Assembly (NCBI GenBank): GCA_014695325.1
Contig: JACJNZ010000037.1
Location: 102,923-166,922, forward strand
Origin: Cyanobacteria bacterium FACHB-502
GTDB taxonomy: Bacteria; Cyanobacteriota; Cyanobacteriia; Elainellales; Elainellaceae
Direction of reading: 5' to 3'
Length of the DNA stretch: 64,000 nucleotides
Shown here one piece after another: positions 18,425 to 27,332 of this stretch. Position 1 is the stretch's first letter. Each line of letters opens with the position of its first letter. Both the position numbers and the translations under genes were made by a program. The notes below the pieces were generated by a model. It searched no databases. It was not told where the DNA came from and saw only the letters and a list, made by a program, of their open reading frames with translations.

Positions 18425-19590
18425 GAGCCAAACACCTCCGCTGGATCAGCCTGCTGGACGCGACGCACCGCAATCACGCCCGAAATCAAACACATTAAAA
18501 ACGTGGCAATCATCAAATTCAGGATTCGTGAAGGAGTCATGACCATATACAGTCCGGTTGCGTTCCGGGTTAAGGTGTATAGCCCAAAGCTGATGAGACA
18601 CCCCGGCACAAATCCTAGAAATCCCAGCAGTGTCGCCTGTTGCAGCACAACGCCGAACAAATAGCGGTTTGAGTAGCCGATCGCCTTTAGCGTCGCGTAT
18701 TCCACCCAGTGGTCGGCAACGTCGGTGTAGAGAATCTGATACACCAGAATCACGCCCACCAGGAAGCTCATTGTCGTCAGCAGCGAAAACACAAAGCCAA
18801 TGCTGGTATTTTTGCGCCAGTAGTTGAGTTCCTGATCGACAAATTCCTGCTTGGTATAGACCGAGATATCTTTGGGAAGCCGATCGCGCAGCACTTTGGT
18901 CAGTTGTTCCACGTTTGTTCCGTCCGCGACATGCAACAGCCCAATGTCTACCGTGTTCAGCGATCGGCTTTCTTCGTCTGGACCCAGATTGGCAAAGTAG
19001 CGCAAGAAGTTTTGGTCGCTCATGACCACGTTGCCGTTGCCAGATGCAAAGTCTGTGCCCAGGCTAAACGTACCCACCAGGGTCACTTGCTGTTCTGCCA
19101 GTTCGGTAACGGTGCCTGCCTGCTTGGGCCCCACTTCCGGGCGAGATTTTTCGTCGATCAAAGCAGTTCGGGGCAGGAGCAAGTCCGATCGATGCTGCAC
19201 AATTCCCGGTAAGGGCAACACGTTATCGTTTGGGTTAAACGCCAACACGCGCAGGGGACGGGTGCGCTTGCTGATCGGATCTTTCCAATTTGCGGTAACC
19301 GTGTAGAGCGGATAGGCAGCCGTCACCCCGTCAAATGCTTCTGCCTGGTAGAGCCGCCGCCGAGCAAACTGCTGCGGCACAAACATATTGTATTTAATTC
19401 GATTCACGATCACGATGTTGCCATTCAGCCGTTTTAGAAGCTGCACCTGGCTGTCGTACAGGGCATTCTCAAAGCCGCGAAACATAAACATCAGCACCAC
19501 AGCAAACCCAACTCCGGCGATCGCAGTCAATAGCCGCCGCCGCTCATAGGTGAGGTTAAACCAGGCAAGGGGAGTCCGCCGCCAAACCAT
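18421..19590 (-). CDS. devC: DevC-family ABC exporter permease (second copy)
   Basis: A 389-aa FtsX/MacB-type permease: one N-terminal helix (RRLLTAIAGVGFAVVLMFMF), a large periplasmic domain (about residues 45-255), three C-terminal helices and the end RRVQQADPAEVF. The start was placed at the ATG 19590, two bases after the stop of the upstream devC; an upstream extension of 23 codons would overlap it and is not conserved in appearance. It shares most of its plan with the preceding permease, including the NATGLYMVMTPSR / RATSGGLPMTMEL segment before the last helix. Either a heterodimer or two alternative homodimers may form. Confidence 0.92.
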   Translation of the reverse strand: MVWRRTPLAWFNLTYERRRLLTAIAGVGFAVVLMFMFRGFENALYDSQVQLLKRLNGNIVIVNRIKYNMFVPQQFARRRLYQAEAFDGVTAAYPLYTVTANWKDPISKRTRPLRVLAFNPNDNVLPLPGIVQHRSDLLLPRTALIDEKSRPEVGPKQAGTVTELAEQQVTLVGTFSLGTDFASGNGNVVMSDQNFLRYFANLGPDEESRSLNTVDIGLLHVADGTNVEQLTKVLRDRLPKDISVYTKQEFVDQELNYWRKNTSIGFVFSLLTTMSFLVGVILVYQILYTDVADHWVEYATLKAIGYSNRYLFGVVLQQATLLGFLGFVPGCLISFGLYTLTRNATGLYMVMTPSRILNLMIATFLMCLISGVIAVRRVQQADPAEVFGS

Positions 19591-19592
19591 CC

Positions 19593-20735
19593 TTAGAACA
19601 CCTCCGCTGGATCGGTGGTAACCACGCGTCGCACCGAAATCAGAGCTGAAAGGCTGCACATCACGAGGGTCAGCAGCAGCACAAATATGGCTCGTTCCAA
19701 CTCCATTGTCATCGGCAGTCCGCCACTCGTTGCCCTAACCGTCAGGTCATACAGCCCTAGCGATACGGCAAAACCAGGGATATAGCCCAGAACGGCCAGA
19801 ATTACCGCTTCCTGCAACACCACACCAAACAAAAAGCGGCTGCGATAGCCCATCGCCTTGAGCGTCGCATACTGCTTCATGTGGTCAGAGATATCAGTGT
19901 AAAGAATCTGATAAACGATCACCACGCCCACCACACAGGACACTGCAACGCCCATCGTGAAGATGAATCCAGTCGAAGTCGTGTTAATCCAGTAGTCGCG
20001 ATCGCGGGCAATGATTTCTTCCTGCGTGTACACCGACACATCCGGCGGCAGAACCCGCTTCAGTTCGACTGCAATTTGCTGCGGATTCACACCAGGCTTG
20101 AGCTTGATCAGTCCCAGGTTGATCAGGTTGAGCGGGAAGGGGTCAAAGTAGCGGCGAAAGTTCTGATCGCTCAGAATCAGCGTGCCGTCTGCCGCAAACC
20201 CGCCACCCATACTGTACTGTCCACCGATCGTAATCTGTCGCCGCTTTGCCTCGGTCACGGTTCCCGTCGTCTGCGAACCAAATTCAGGACGCGAGAGGCG
20301 ATCGATCAGCGCAGTATCGGGTCGTCTCAGTGCCGCCAGATTTTTCGGGTCTTTCAGTTCAGGCATGATGAATACCGGATCTTCGGGGTTCATGCCATAC
20401 ACAAAAATAGCGCGATTGCGTCGCGTTTCTGGATTACGCCACTGCAAATAGCCCACATACAGCGGCATGACCCGCTCTACTCCATTAACCCCTGCCGCCT
20501 GGTAGATTCGCTCGATCGGGAAAGGCTTGGTCGTACTGATTTCTAAACTTTGAGGCGAAATTAGAAAAATTTCTGCGTCAATCTGCCCGTAAAGAATCGC
20601 CGCCGTCTTTGCCAGCGAACCGAGAAACCCCAGATTCATAAACACCAGAATCACTGCAAACGACACCCCCGCAATTGCCACTAGCAAGCGGTTTTTCTCG
20701 TGGGTCAGGTTTAACCAGGCAATCGGGGTTCTCAT
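19593..20735 (-). CDS. devC: DevC-family ABC exporter permease (first copy)
   Basis: A 380-aa paralogue of the next gene, starting MRTPIAWLNLTHEKNRLLVAIAGVSFAVIL. Its four-helix FtsX topology, periplasmic domain with DTALIDRLSRPEFGSQ, and terminal RRVVTTDPAEVF all match the downstream copy. Both end with the same DPAEVF motif, which points to an old tandem duplication. It is the first gene of the operon; the promoter should lie in the 187-bp spacer with the divergent region to 20922. No membrane-fusion protein gene precedes it, unlike the classical devBCA order. Confidence 0.92.
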   Translation of the reverse strand: MRTPIAWLNLTHEKNRLLVAIAGVSFAVILVFMNLGFLGSLAKTAAILYGQIDAEIFLISPQSLEISTTKPFPIERIYQAAGVNGVERVMPLYVGYLQWRNPETRRNRAIFVYGMNPEDPVFIMPELKDPKNLAALRRPDTALIDRLSRPEFGSQTTGTVTEAKRRQITIGGQYSMGGGFAADGTLILSDQNFRRYFDPFPLNLINLGLIKLKPGVNPQQIAVELKRVLPPDVSVYTQEEIIARDRDYWINTTSTGFIFTMGVAVSCVVGVVIVYQILYTDISDHMKQYATLKAMGYRSRFLFGVVLQEAVILAVLGYIPGFAVSLGLYDLTVRATSGGLPMTMELERAIFVLLLTLVMCSLSALISVRRVVTTDPAEVF

Positions 20736-20839
20736 GCAGCCCAGCCAGAGGTAAGCGATCGGCGATCAAGTGTAAACAACTCTTAATTATTCTAAGATTT
20801 CCGATCGGTGATCAACTCCCCCAACTGGGGCATTGCGCG

Positions 20840-20900
20840 GGTGCTGGTGAGCGCGTAGGTGCTGGTGAGCAAAGGGGTTGTTGCAAATTTTGTTGCAAAT
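20840..20900. repeat. Two adjacent short direct repeats
   Basis: GGTGCTGGTGAGC occurs at 20840 and 20858 (period 18). It is followed at once by TTGTTGCAAAT at 20878 and 20890 (period 12). Confidence 0.8.
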
Positions 20901-20922
20901 AATGCTTGCGGACAGGCAATGT

Positions 20923-21828
20923 TTACTTCAATTTTTGCGATCGTGGCTGATCGATATCAATTAAGATCTCTATTTCAACTGCACCGTATCGTTCCCTTAA
21001 TCGGCTTTCCAGGCGATCGACGATCGTTTTTGCCGCAAGCCGAAACTCGGGACGCAGCAGCAGTCGCATTTGCACAAAGACCAGCCTGCCAATCATGCCC
21101 TGGGTCCGAATATGCGAACAGGCAACGACTCCTTCAAACTGCTGGGCAAGCTTTGCTAAAACCTCTGGTGCGATCACCATCTGACGCACTAAAGAAGGAA
21201 TTTGCCAGTTCAACAATCGCCACAAACTCACTCCCGTCAGCAGCAGCAAAGCCATCGTCAGCAGCGGGTCAAGCCATCGCAGCCCTGAAGCCACTGCAAT
21301 AACGCCTAAAATTGCACCGCTCGTCACCCAGACATCCTGCAACATGTGGCTGGCATTCACGCGCAGAATTCCAGTTTGCAGCACCCTTGCCTCGTGTCGC
21401 TCAAACAAAAGCAAACCCCACTGTACCAGCAGCAGCGCGATCAGCAGCCAGATCAGAGCGGGTTTAATTGGGGCGATCGTTTCGAGGGTGGGCTGCTGCC
21501 AGAGGGCATAAAGCTGAAGTAGGGCAATCCCCAGCAAACTCAGCCCTGCAAACCCAACAAGTGCCACCAGCAGCAGCACAATCAGCGTTTCGCGACGACG
21601 ATGGCTCCAGATCGTCCACCGCGTCGATCGAGGAAAAGCCGCTAGCGTCATCAGGCTCAGCAGGGTGCTGAAGCAGTCCAAAATCGATCGCAGTGCCTCT
21701 GCAAATAAACAGAGTGATCGGGTAGTCCAACTTGCCCAAACTTTGATTGCAAAAAACAGCAGCAGTAACCAGAAAGTAATAAACAGCAGGCGATAACTAA
21801 TTTTTGCTCGATTCAATCGCTCCATCAT
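20923..21828 (-). CDS. Cation diffusion facilitator-like membrane transporter
   Basis: A 301-aa protein with six membrane helices and a C-terminal cytoplasmic domain (residues about 215-290) of the CDF kind. Helix 5 keeps the canonical site: NASHMLQDVWVTSG carries HxxxD followed by S-x-G. Helix 2 reads FAEALRSILDCFS: where CDF proteins have H or D three residues before the conserved D, this has R. Site A is therefore probably incomplete and metal transport uncertain. TTGATCG-rich spacer precedes it. Substrate not assigned; other cyanobacterial CDF proteins move Zn2+, Mn2+, Co2+ or Fe2+. Confidence 0.75.
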   Translation of the reverse strand: MMERLNRAKISYRLLFITFWLLLLFFAIKVWASWTTRSLCLFAEALRSILDCFSTLLSLMTLAAFPRSTRWTIWSHRRRETLIVLLLVALVGFAGLSLLGIALLQLYALWQQPTLETIAPIKPALIWLLIALLLVQWGLLLFERHEARVLQTGILRVNASHMLQDVWVTSGAILGVIAVASGLRWLDPLLTMALLLLTGVSLWRLLNWQIPSLVRQMVIAPEVLAKLAQQFEGVVACSHIRTQGMIGRLVFVQMRLLLRPEFRLAAKTIVDRLESRLRERYGAVEIEILIDIDQPRSQKLK

Positions 21829-22405
21829 AGGGCAGAGGCTATCACAAGCATAAGCAAATCGCCTGAGGGGTCTTACCCTCTAAATTGCTGAGTTGAGCGG
21901 TTAATTGAAAAGTATCAAAGCTGCGATATCGCCTCCTAAATCCCTTAATGCTGAAGGACTTTGAAACCTAGAGATGGCTCAGTTTCCTCCCCAATTGGCT
22001 AGTCGGGGGCAGGTAATTGTTATGACTTTTCAAACATCCCTATAAAGGCAGACTGGCTTAAATGGGGTGCGATCGGTTTTCGTGCAGGATTGAAAGTCTT
22101 TCTAATTGAGGAAACTGGAAAGCTGAGGAGCAAGGCAGCAGTTTGAATACGGCTTCAAACTTTTCTGAAAAATTGGCGGGAATTTAGGGCACTCTGAGTT
22201 TCATCGACTCGCATGACGAATTGAAATTCGATCGCTAGATTCAGGCTGAGGTTTGCATTAAATCCATGTGCCTATTTTGGCGATTGCTCTTATCATTAGT
22301 TAGGACTTTGTGACAGAAAGAAAAGAGAGGCGAACTGTTCGTCAATCCGTTTCTATCAAAAGCTTCCTGCTCCTTTTTTCACCTTTGGCTGTGAGGATAA
22401 AAACG
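21829..22405. other. Spacer with a degenerate C-rich hairpin repeat
   Basis: 577 bp between divergent genes. A degraded copy of the AAAGTCCCCC...GGGGGATTTAGG repeat lies at 21931-21967. No gene recognised. Confidence 0.5.
21931..21967 (-). repeat. Dispersed AAAGTCCC-type hairpin repeat, degraded
   Basis: On the minus strand it reads TTTCAAAGTCCTTCAGCATT and then AAGGGATTTAGGAGG, close to the copies at 38461, 42790 and 57279. Confidence 0.6.
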
Positions 22406-22924
22406 ATGGACAAAACCTCAGATGGGCATTCTCGATCGCAGCACATTTCCCGATTTTGGCAGTCGCGATTTTCAAAATATGGGTTAGGGCTTTTGACGAT
22501 CGCTGCGGTGATGGTTCCTGGCTATCAGGCAACGGCGCAAACCGCGACCCTTCAACCCTCGATTCCCGATACATTTGAGGATGCTTTCTACTCGAATGCG
22601 GGTACTTTTTTTGGCAATCGTAGCCTGGGCGGATCTCTTTCGCTGCTGCTGGGCATTCCTGAATTCCCCGAAAACCAAATCGCCAGGGACGCCAGAAGAG
22701 TCGATCGGCTGTATCGAGAAGTTTTGGAACAGCAGGTCGCCAGTGACCCCACCATTCGCACCCCCGACTTACCCAATCCATTTAGCGGTTCTCTGCTGAC
22801 CACGCCCCTGATCGCAGCCGAAGATCCCATTCCCCCCGCTCCGCCGCCCGTTATTTTCCAGCAGCCAAACTTTGTGCCTGTTCCTGCGGCTACCCCGGCT
22901 CAACCCGTCCCGGCACTGTGGTAG
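22406..22924 (+). CDS. Hypothetical exported protein
   Basis: A 172-aa protein. Residues about 25-43 (LGLLTIAAVMVPGYQATAQ) form a signal peptide with a plausible AxA cleavage site (TAQ/TA). The mature part has a Phe-rich stretch FEDAFYSNAGTFFGNRS, a segment DARRVDRLYREVLEQQ likely to be helical, and a Pro-rich tail ending PAQPVPALW. The start at ATG 22406 is supported by GAGGA 9 nt upstream; the frame is open further 5' without support. I know similar short exported proteins in cyanobacteria, but none has a known function. It is probably periplasmic or luminal. Confidence 0.7.
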   Translation: MDKTSDGHSRSQHISRFWQSRFSKYGLGLLTIAAVMVPGYQATAQTATLQPSIPDTFEDAFYSNAGTFFGNRSLGGSLSLLLGIPEFPENQIARDARRVDRLYREVLEQQVASDPTIRTPDLPNPFSGSLLTTPLIAAEDPIPPAPPPVIFQQPNFVPVPAATPAQPVPALW

Positions 22925-22955
22925 TTTGCAGGATTTGACGAACAGCGACAAACGT

Positions 22956-22980
22956 AAAAATCCCCCGATCTGGGGGACTT
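22956..22980. terminator. Bidirectional intrinsic terminator between convergent genes
   Basis: TCCCCC (22961-22966) pairs with GGGGGA (22972-22977). On the minus strand the hairpin is followed by five T, and on the plus strand by ACTTTCGTTT. It ends both the exported-protein gene and the copper ATPase gene. Confidence 0.7.
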
Positions 22981-23029
22981 TCGTTTATTCCAGGAAAATG
23001 CCCTGTAAACACGACTTCATTGACCAGAA

Positions 23030-25435
23030 TTAGCGAAAGCGACTTCTCAGCAGCAGCGAGTTTGTCACTACGCTGACCGAGCTAAACGCCATAAACGCTC
23101 CTGCCGTTGCCGGACTGAGGGCAATTCCTAAACTGGGCAGCAGTAGCCCTGCGGCGATCGGAATTCCCAGCAGGTTATAGATGAATGCCCAGAAGAGATT
23201 CTGCTGAATCTTGTTAAAGGTGGCGCGGCTGAGGCGAATCGACTCCACCACATCGCTTAGCCGATCGCGCATCAGCACAATGCCTGCCGACTCCATTGCC
23301 ACATCAGTTCCCGAATACAGTGCGATTCCCACATCTGCCTGAGCCAGAGCAGGCGCGTCGTTGATGCCGTCTCCCACCATGCCGACTGTCCCCTGCTGCT
23401 GAAGCTGAGCGATCGTCTTTGCCTTCTCATCGGGCCGCACGTTTGCCAGCACAGCTTGTTCTGAGAGTCCAAGTTGTTTTGCTGCCGCCTGCGCTGCGGT
23501 TTGTTGATCCCCGGTCAGAAGCATGACGCGCAATCCCATAGATTTGAGGCGATCGACTGTTGCTTTAGCATCAGGTCGCAGGGCATCTTGAGCCGCAATC
23601 AGTCCAATCAGATGACGGTTGACCGCCACATAAACCAGCGATTTGCCTGCGGCTGTCAGGGTTTCAGCTTGAGTTTGGGCAGCTTGAGGGATTGCTACGC
23701 CAGCGCGATCGAGCCATTGGGCATTCCCAACAATGACGCGATTTTGGTCGATCGTTGCTGCCACGCCTAAGCCTGGCTCGGTTTGAAACTGATCTGCCTG
23801 CAACAAAGGGAGTTCCTGCTGCTGTGCCTGCTGCTGGATTGCGATCGCTAACGGGTGCTGTGTGCCGCTTTCAACTGTGGCTGCAAGCTGAAGCAAGTTG
23901 TCTGCTGAAATATCGGCTGAGCTATCGGCTGTGACGGGCAAGCAATCGGTGACGAGCGGCTGACCCATTGTGAGCGTTCCGGTTTTGTCAAACACGATCG
24001 TTTTAAGCTGATGCACCTTTTCCAGCACATCGCCGCCGCGAATCAGCAAGCCCCGCTCTGCCCCAATGCCCGACCCAACCAGGATAGCTGTGGGGGTAGC
24101 AAGCCCAAGCGCACAGGGACAGGCAATCACCAGAACCGCGATCGCAAGCTTGAGGCTGAGCAAGAGCGGAGAAGTTGGCAGCTCGCCCATACCCGCCATG
24201 CCGCCGCTGTGCATTAGCGCATGGGATGCGCCGATCGCGTGATGTCCTAACTGCTGAATTTGTTCTGCCCATACCCGGCTGCCGATGAAATACCAGAAGC
24301 TAAAGGTGAGCGTAGCGATCGTCATCACGCCATAGGTAAAATAGCCTGCGACCGTATCCGCTACGCCCTGAATCGGAGCCTTGCGCGTTTGCGCCGTTTC
24401 CACCAGATTAATAATTTGCGCCAGCGTCGTGTCTTTGCCCGTGCGCGTCGCCCGAATTACGATCGCCCCAGACAAGTTAAGCGTCCCAGCAGCAACCAAC
24501 TCGCCCGACTGTTTGAGCACCGGAACGGCTTCTCCGGTCAGCATCGACTCGTTCACCGTAGTTTGTCCCGCAATTACTTCGCCATCAACCGGAATCTTTT
24601 CACCCGGCAGCACTTGTAGCCATTCGCCCACCTTCACCTGACTGGCAGGAATTTCAGCTGCTGCGTTGGGAGCCAGCGTGGGAGAATCAGCCGGAATCAA
24701 CCGAGCGATCGTGGGCTGGAGGTCAAACAAAGACTGAAGCGCAGCCGTTGCCCGACTTCTTGCCCCTTGCTCTAGCGATCGACCCAACAAAATAAAGCCC
24801 ACCAGCATCACTGGCTCATCAAAGAAACATTCCCAGCCCAAGCGGGGAAACAGCAGCGCGATCAGGCTCGCCGTGTAAGCCGTCACGGTTCCCAGCCCGA
24901 CCAGCGTATTCATATTCGGCGCATTTCGCCGCAAGCCGCGCCAGCCATCCACCAAAATCGATCGTCCCGGAAACAGCAGTGCCAGCGTTGCCAGTCCCCA
25001 GTGAAACCAGATATTGCTCAGTCCCGGGATCGATAGCCAGCCAAACTGGTGCAGATGCCCGGTCGCCGAGAGCACAACCAGCGAAATGGCAATCAGGGCA
25101 CGACGAGTTTGCTGCCGCGTCTCCTGCTGCTGCCGTTCAGCGGGGGTCAGCCCATCAGGGGCGGCGGTGTCGCTCTGGCGCGACTGGCTGGGAAAGCCTG
25201 CCTGAGTTAGTTTTTCTGCCAGCACTGCGGAATCGATGCCCGGAGCGCATTCCACCACTGCCACTTCGGTGACGAGATTCACGATCGCATTTTTAACGCC
25301 TGCTTCTGACTTCAACGTATTTTCGACTGTCCGCACACAGCCTGCACATTTCATGCCGCTGACATCGAGCGTAAAGGTTTCCGAAGCGGATTCAGAGGGG
25401 GCAGAAGCGATCGATTTTTCGGGGATAAGCTGCAT
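23030..25435 (-). CDS. Cu+-type P1B ATPase (CtaA/PacS/CopA group)
   Basis: An 801-aa heavy-metal ATPase. An N-terminal HMA domain with GMKCAGC (residues 28-34) is followed by eight membrane helices. The TGEAVPV actuator loop, the ion site ACPCALG, the phosphorylated DKTGTLT, HPLAIAI in the nucleotide domain and GDGINDAPALAQADVGIA are all intact. The YN of helix 7 (FIYNLLGIP) and M..SS of helix 8 (MAFSSVSVVTNS) mark the Cu(I) subgroup. An outer-face loop before the CPC helix is rich in His and Met (GHHAIGASHALMHSGGMAGM), typical for luminal copper release. Cyanobacteria have two such pumps feeding plastocyanin; which one this is cannot be told here. The gene stands alone. Confidence 0.94.
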   Translation of the reverse strand: MQLIPEKSIASAPSESASETFTLDVSGMKCAGCVRTVENTLKSEAGVKNAIVNLVTEVAVVECAPGIDSAVLAEKLTQAGFPSQSRQSDTAAPDGLTPAERQQQETRQQTRRALIAISLVVLSATGHLHQFGWLSIPGLSNIWFHWGLATLALLFPGRSILVDGWRGLRRNAPNMNTLVGLGTVTAYTASLIALLFPRLGWECFFDEPVMLVGFILLGRSLEQGARSRATAALQSLFDLQPTIARLIPADSPTLAPNAAAEIPASQVKVGEWLQVLPGEKIPVDGEVIAGQTTVNESMLTGEAVPVLKQSGELVAAGTLNLSGAIVIRATRTGKDTTLAQIINLVETAQTRKAPIQGVADTVAGYFTYGVMTIATLTFSFWYFIGSRVWAEQIQQLGHHAIGASHALMHSGGMAGMGELPTSPLLLSLKLAIAVLVIACPCALGLATPTAILVGSGIGAERGLLIRGGDVLEKVHQLKTIVFDKTGTLTMGQPLVTDCLPVTADSSADISADNLLQLAATVESGTQHPLAIAIQQQAQQQELPLLQADQFQTEPGLGVAATIDQNRVIVGNAQWLDRAGVAIPQAAQTQAETLTAAGKSLVYVAVNRHLIGLIAAQDALRPDAKATVDRLKSMGLRVMLLTGDQQTAAQAAAKQLGLSEQAVLANVRPDEKAKTIAQLQQQGTVGMVGDGINDAPALAQADVGIALYSGTDVAMESAGIVLMRDRLSDVVESIRLSRATFNKIQQNLFWAFIYNLLGIPIAAGLLLPSLGIALSPATAGAFMAFSSVSVVTNSLLLRSRFR

Positions 25436-25550
25436 AAGCGATCGAAGTCAGAGAAACAAATCGGAAGTGATCTAACGCAATCAAGCTTCCATCTCCAGCC
25501 TAGCGAACCGCTACATAATTGGATACAGACGATCGGTTGATTTTAGCTTT

Positions 25551-25627
25551 TGCAAGATTTGTGCAAAATTTATGCAAGATTTGCGGCTGAGCAAATGTTT
25601 GAGCAGTTGCAGAAAGCAGTTGCAGAG
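25551..25627. repeat. Two tandem repeats upstream of the copper ATPase gene
   Basis: TGCAAGATTTG, TGCAAAATTTA and TGCAAGATTTG follow one another at 25551-25583 (11-bp unit). AGCAGTTGCAGAR is doubled at 25602-25627 (13-bp unit). Confidence 0.85.
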
Positions 25628-25667
25628 ATCCGGCATTGCCCACTAGACGAGCGCTAGATTTTTGTTT

Positions 25668-26165
25668 CTAGAAAAGTTTAGTCACTCCCTCAAACAATAG
25701 ATTCCCGATCGGCGCAGCTTGCATTGCGGCTAATAGCTCGCCGGACGATAACCCGTGATGTAAGCGAACTCCGTAGTACAGCAAGAATCCTGAAAGTAGG
25801 AAACGCTGCCAGCGACGATTGTGCATCCAGCGTCCATAAACCGTGCGAATTCGACGCTGCATCCCCAGTTCCAGCAATAAATGCAGCGCGGCAATCAGCA
25901 GAATCAAAAACAAAAGCGGACCAAAGGCGTGATAGCCGATCGCCCCACTCCAATCGCGGCTTGTGACGGCTATAAAGGATCGCGTCATGCCGCAGGTGGG
26001 ACAGGGAATTCCAGTCAGCGATCGGAGCGGGCAAACGAGCCAGGAAATCTGATAGCTCCTACAAAGGAATGCCCCTGCGATCGGAGCAGTAACCACCGCG
26101 AGGCAAACCTGGCGCGATCGTCGTTCAGCAGCGGAAAGCGGCACAAGCGAAAGAGAAAACAGCAT
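25668..26165 (-). CDS. DUF2752 membrane protein
   Basis: A 165-aa small membrane protein with three hydrophobic segments. The core CPLRSLTGIPCPTCGMTRSF, with a Cys-x2-Cys within PCPTCGMTR, is the DUF2752 signature. The domain is of unknown function. Its conserved Cys pair may bind metal or be redox-active, but that is speculation. The next gene upstream on the same strand encodes another polytopic membrane protein 69 bp away, so the two may be an operon. DUF2752 proteins often sit beside TM2 or other small membrane-domain proteins. Confidence 0.8.
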   Translation of the reverse strand: MLFSLSLVPLSAAERRSRQVCLAVVTAPIAGAFLCRSYQISWLVCPLRSLTGIPCPTCGMTRSFIAVTSRDWSGAIGYHAFGPLLFLILLIAALHLLLELGMQRRIRTVYGRWMHNRRWQRFLLSGFLLYYGVRLHHGLSSGELLAAMQAAPIGNLLFEGVTKLF

Positions 26166-26234
26166 TAGTTAGCATCAGTTCGATAAGAGCGAACCCAGGT
26201 AGAAGCGAAATCCAGGCGAAACTGCCTGAACTGC

Positions 26235-27068
26235 CTAAACTGCCATCTCACTCGAAAGATTGAGTCCGAGGATATGACGATAGGCAGCGACGGTAGCACA
26301 GATCGTTAGGGGAGCGGTGACTAGCAAACCGATGCCACACAGCAGCACACCTGCTACGTTAACCAGAAACAGCAGGCTAGCAAAGCCCAGGAAGGAAAAC
26401 CACTGCTTTGTGATCACCTTACGGCTTGTCTCGATCGCTTCCCAAAAGCCCAGCCTGCGCTCGACTACTAAAGGAATCGCAAAGTTATAGGCGATCGAAA
26501 GATAAATTCCGGGCAGCAGTGCCAGCAGACTGCCAATGAGCAGCAAAACAGCAACAGTCGGATTCAGGCTGAAAGGAATTGGAGTAGAAAGCGCGAAAGC
26601 TGGATTGCTCGCGAGCAACGCAATCAGACCCAACCCAAACAGAATAAAGAAGGGAATTAAGCTTAAAAGAATCAGCAAACCGGAGACGAGACTGGTCAGA
26701 AAGATAGGCAGAAATCGACCGTTCTGAAACCCCTTAAAAAAATCCCCGAAGGTCGTCTGCTGTTGCTTCAAGATCTTAAAAGCAACAAAAAGGAATCCAG
26801 CAAAAAGCGGAGCAGAAATAATCGAGCTAATCAGGCTTCCGATAGTGCGCCAGGCTGCTGCTACTCCGCTCACTTGATCGGGATCAGAAACAAAGGCGGC
26901 AGGTCCGGTAAGGACAAGATTGATCAGAAAGCAGACGATCAAAAAACCGATAAATCCCCCCGCATTTTGCTTAAAAATTTCCCAGCCTTCACTGAGATAA
27001 GCGATCGGGGTGATCGTGTAGCCTTCTCGAATCAAGCTGTTGATATTTTTAGGAGAATCGTCAAACAT
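26235..27068 (-). CDS. Polytopic membrane protein, unknown function
   Basis: The 277-aa product has a 40-residue soluble N-terminus (SEGWEIFKQNAGGFIGFLIV at the first helix) and about six membrane helices. The middle PLVVERRLGFWEAIETSRKV is characteristic of a loosely defined family grouped with DUF975 and the glycerophosphodiester phosphodiesterase membrane domain. The end PLTICATVAAYRHILGL is also shared by that group. Members are thought to act in envelope organisation but are largely uncharacterised. It is likely co-transcribed with the DUF2752 gene downstream. Confidence 0.65.
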   Translation of the reverse strand: MFDDSPKNINSLIREGYTITPIAYLSEGWEIFKQNAGGFIGFLIVCFLINLVLTGPAAFVSDPDQVSGVAAAWRTIGSLISSIISAPLFAGFLFVAFKILKQQQTTFGDFFKGFQNGRFLPIFLTSLVSGLLILLSLIPFFILFGLGLIALLASNPAFALSTPIPFSLNPTVAVLLLIGSLLALLPGIYLSIAYNFAIPLVVERRLGFWEAIETSRKVITKQWFSFLGFASLLFLVNVAGVLLCGIGLLVTAPLTICATVAAYRHILGLNLSSEMAV

Positions 27069-27108
27069 CTATTAGTCCCAATGCTTTTATGAATGAACGC
27101 ATTAAAAT

Positions 27109-27138
27109 ACTTGCATACACATCACTTGCATACACATC
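27109..27138. repeat. Perfect 15-bp tandem duplication upstream of hisA
   Basis: ACTTGCATACACATC occurs twice head to tail with no mismatch. Confidence 0.95.
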
Positions 27139-27332
27139 GCCAAATTATACTTGTCGCTCTTGCCACCCACCGAGAAGTGACAAATGATTAAACATTTTGT
27201 CTTTGCTGAGTTGGTAGAGGAAACTGCGACCTATTGCCCCATACAAACTTCCTGATTTTGCCGCTCATCCATTCGGTCATCAATTTAGTAAAATCAGGGT
27301 TTGGCAAGTGCAATTTAGACTGTGTAGAACTT

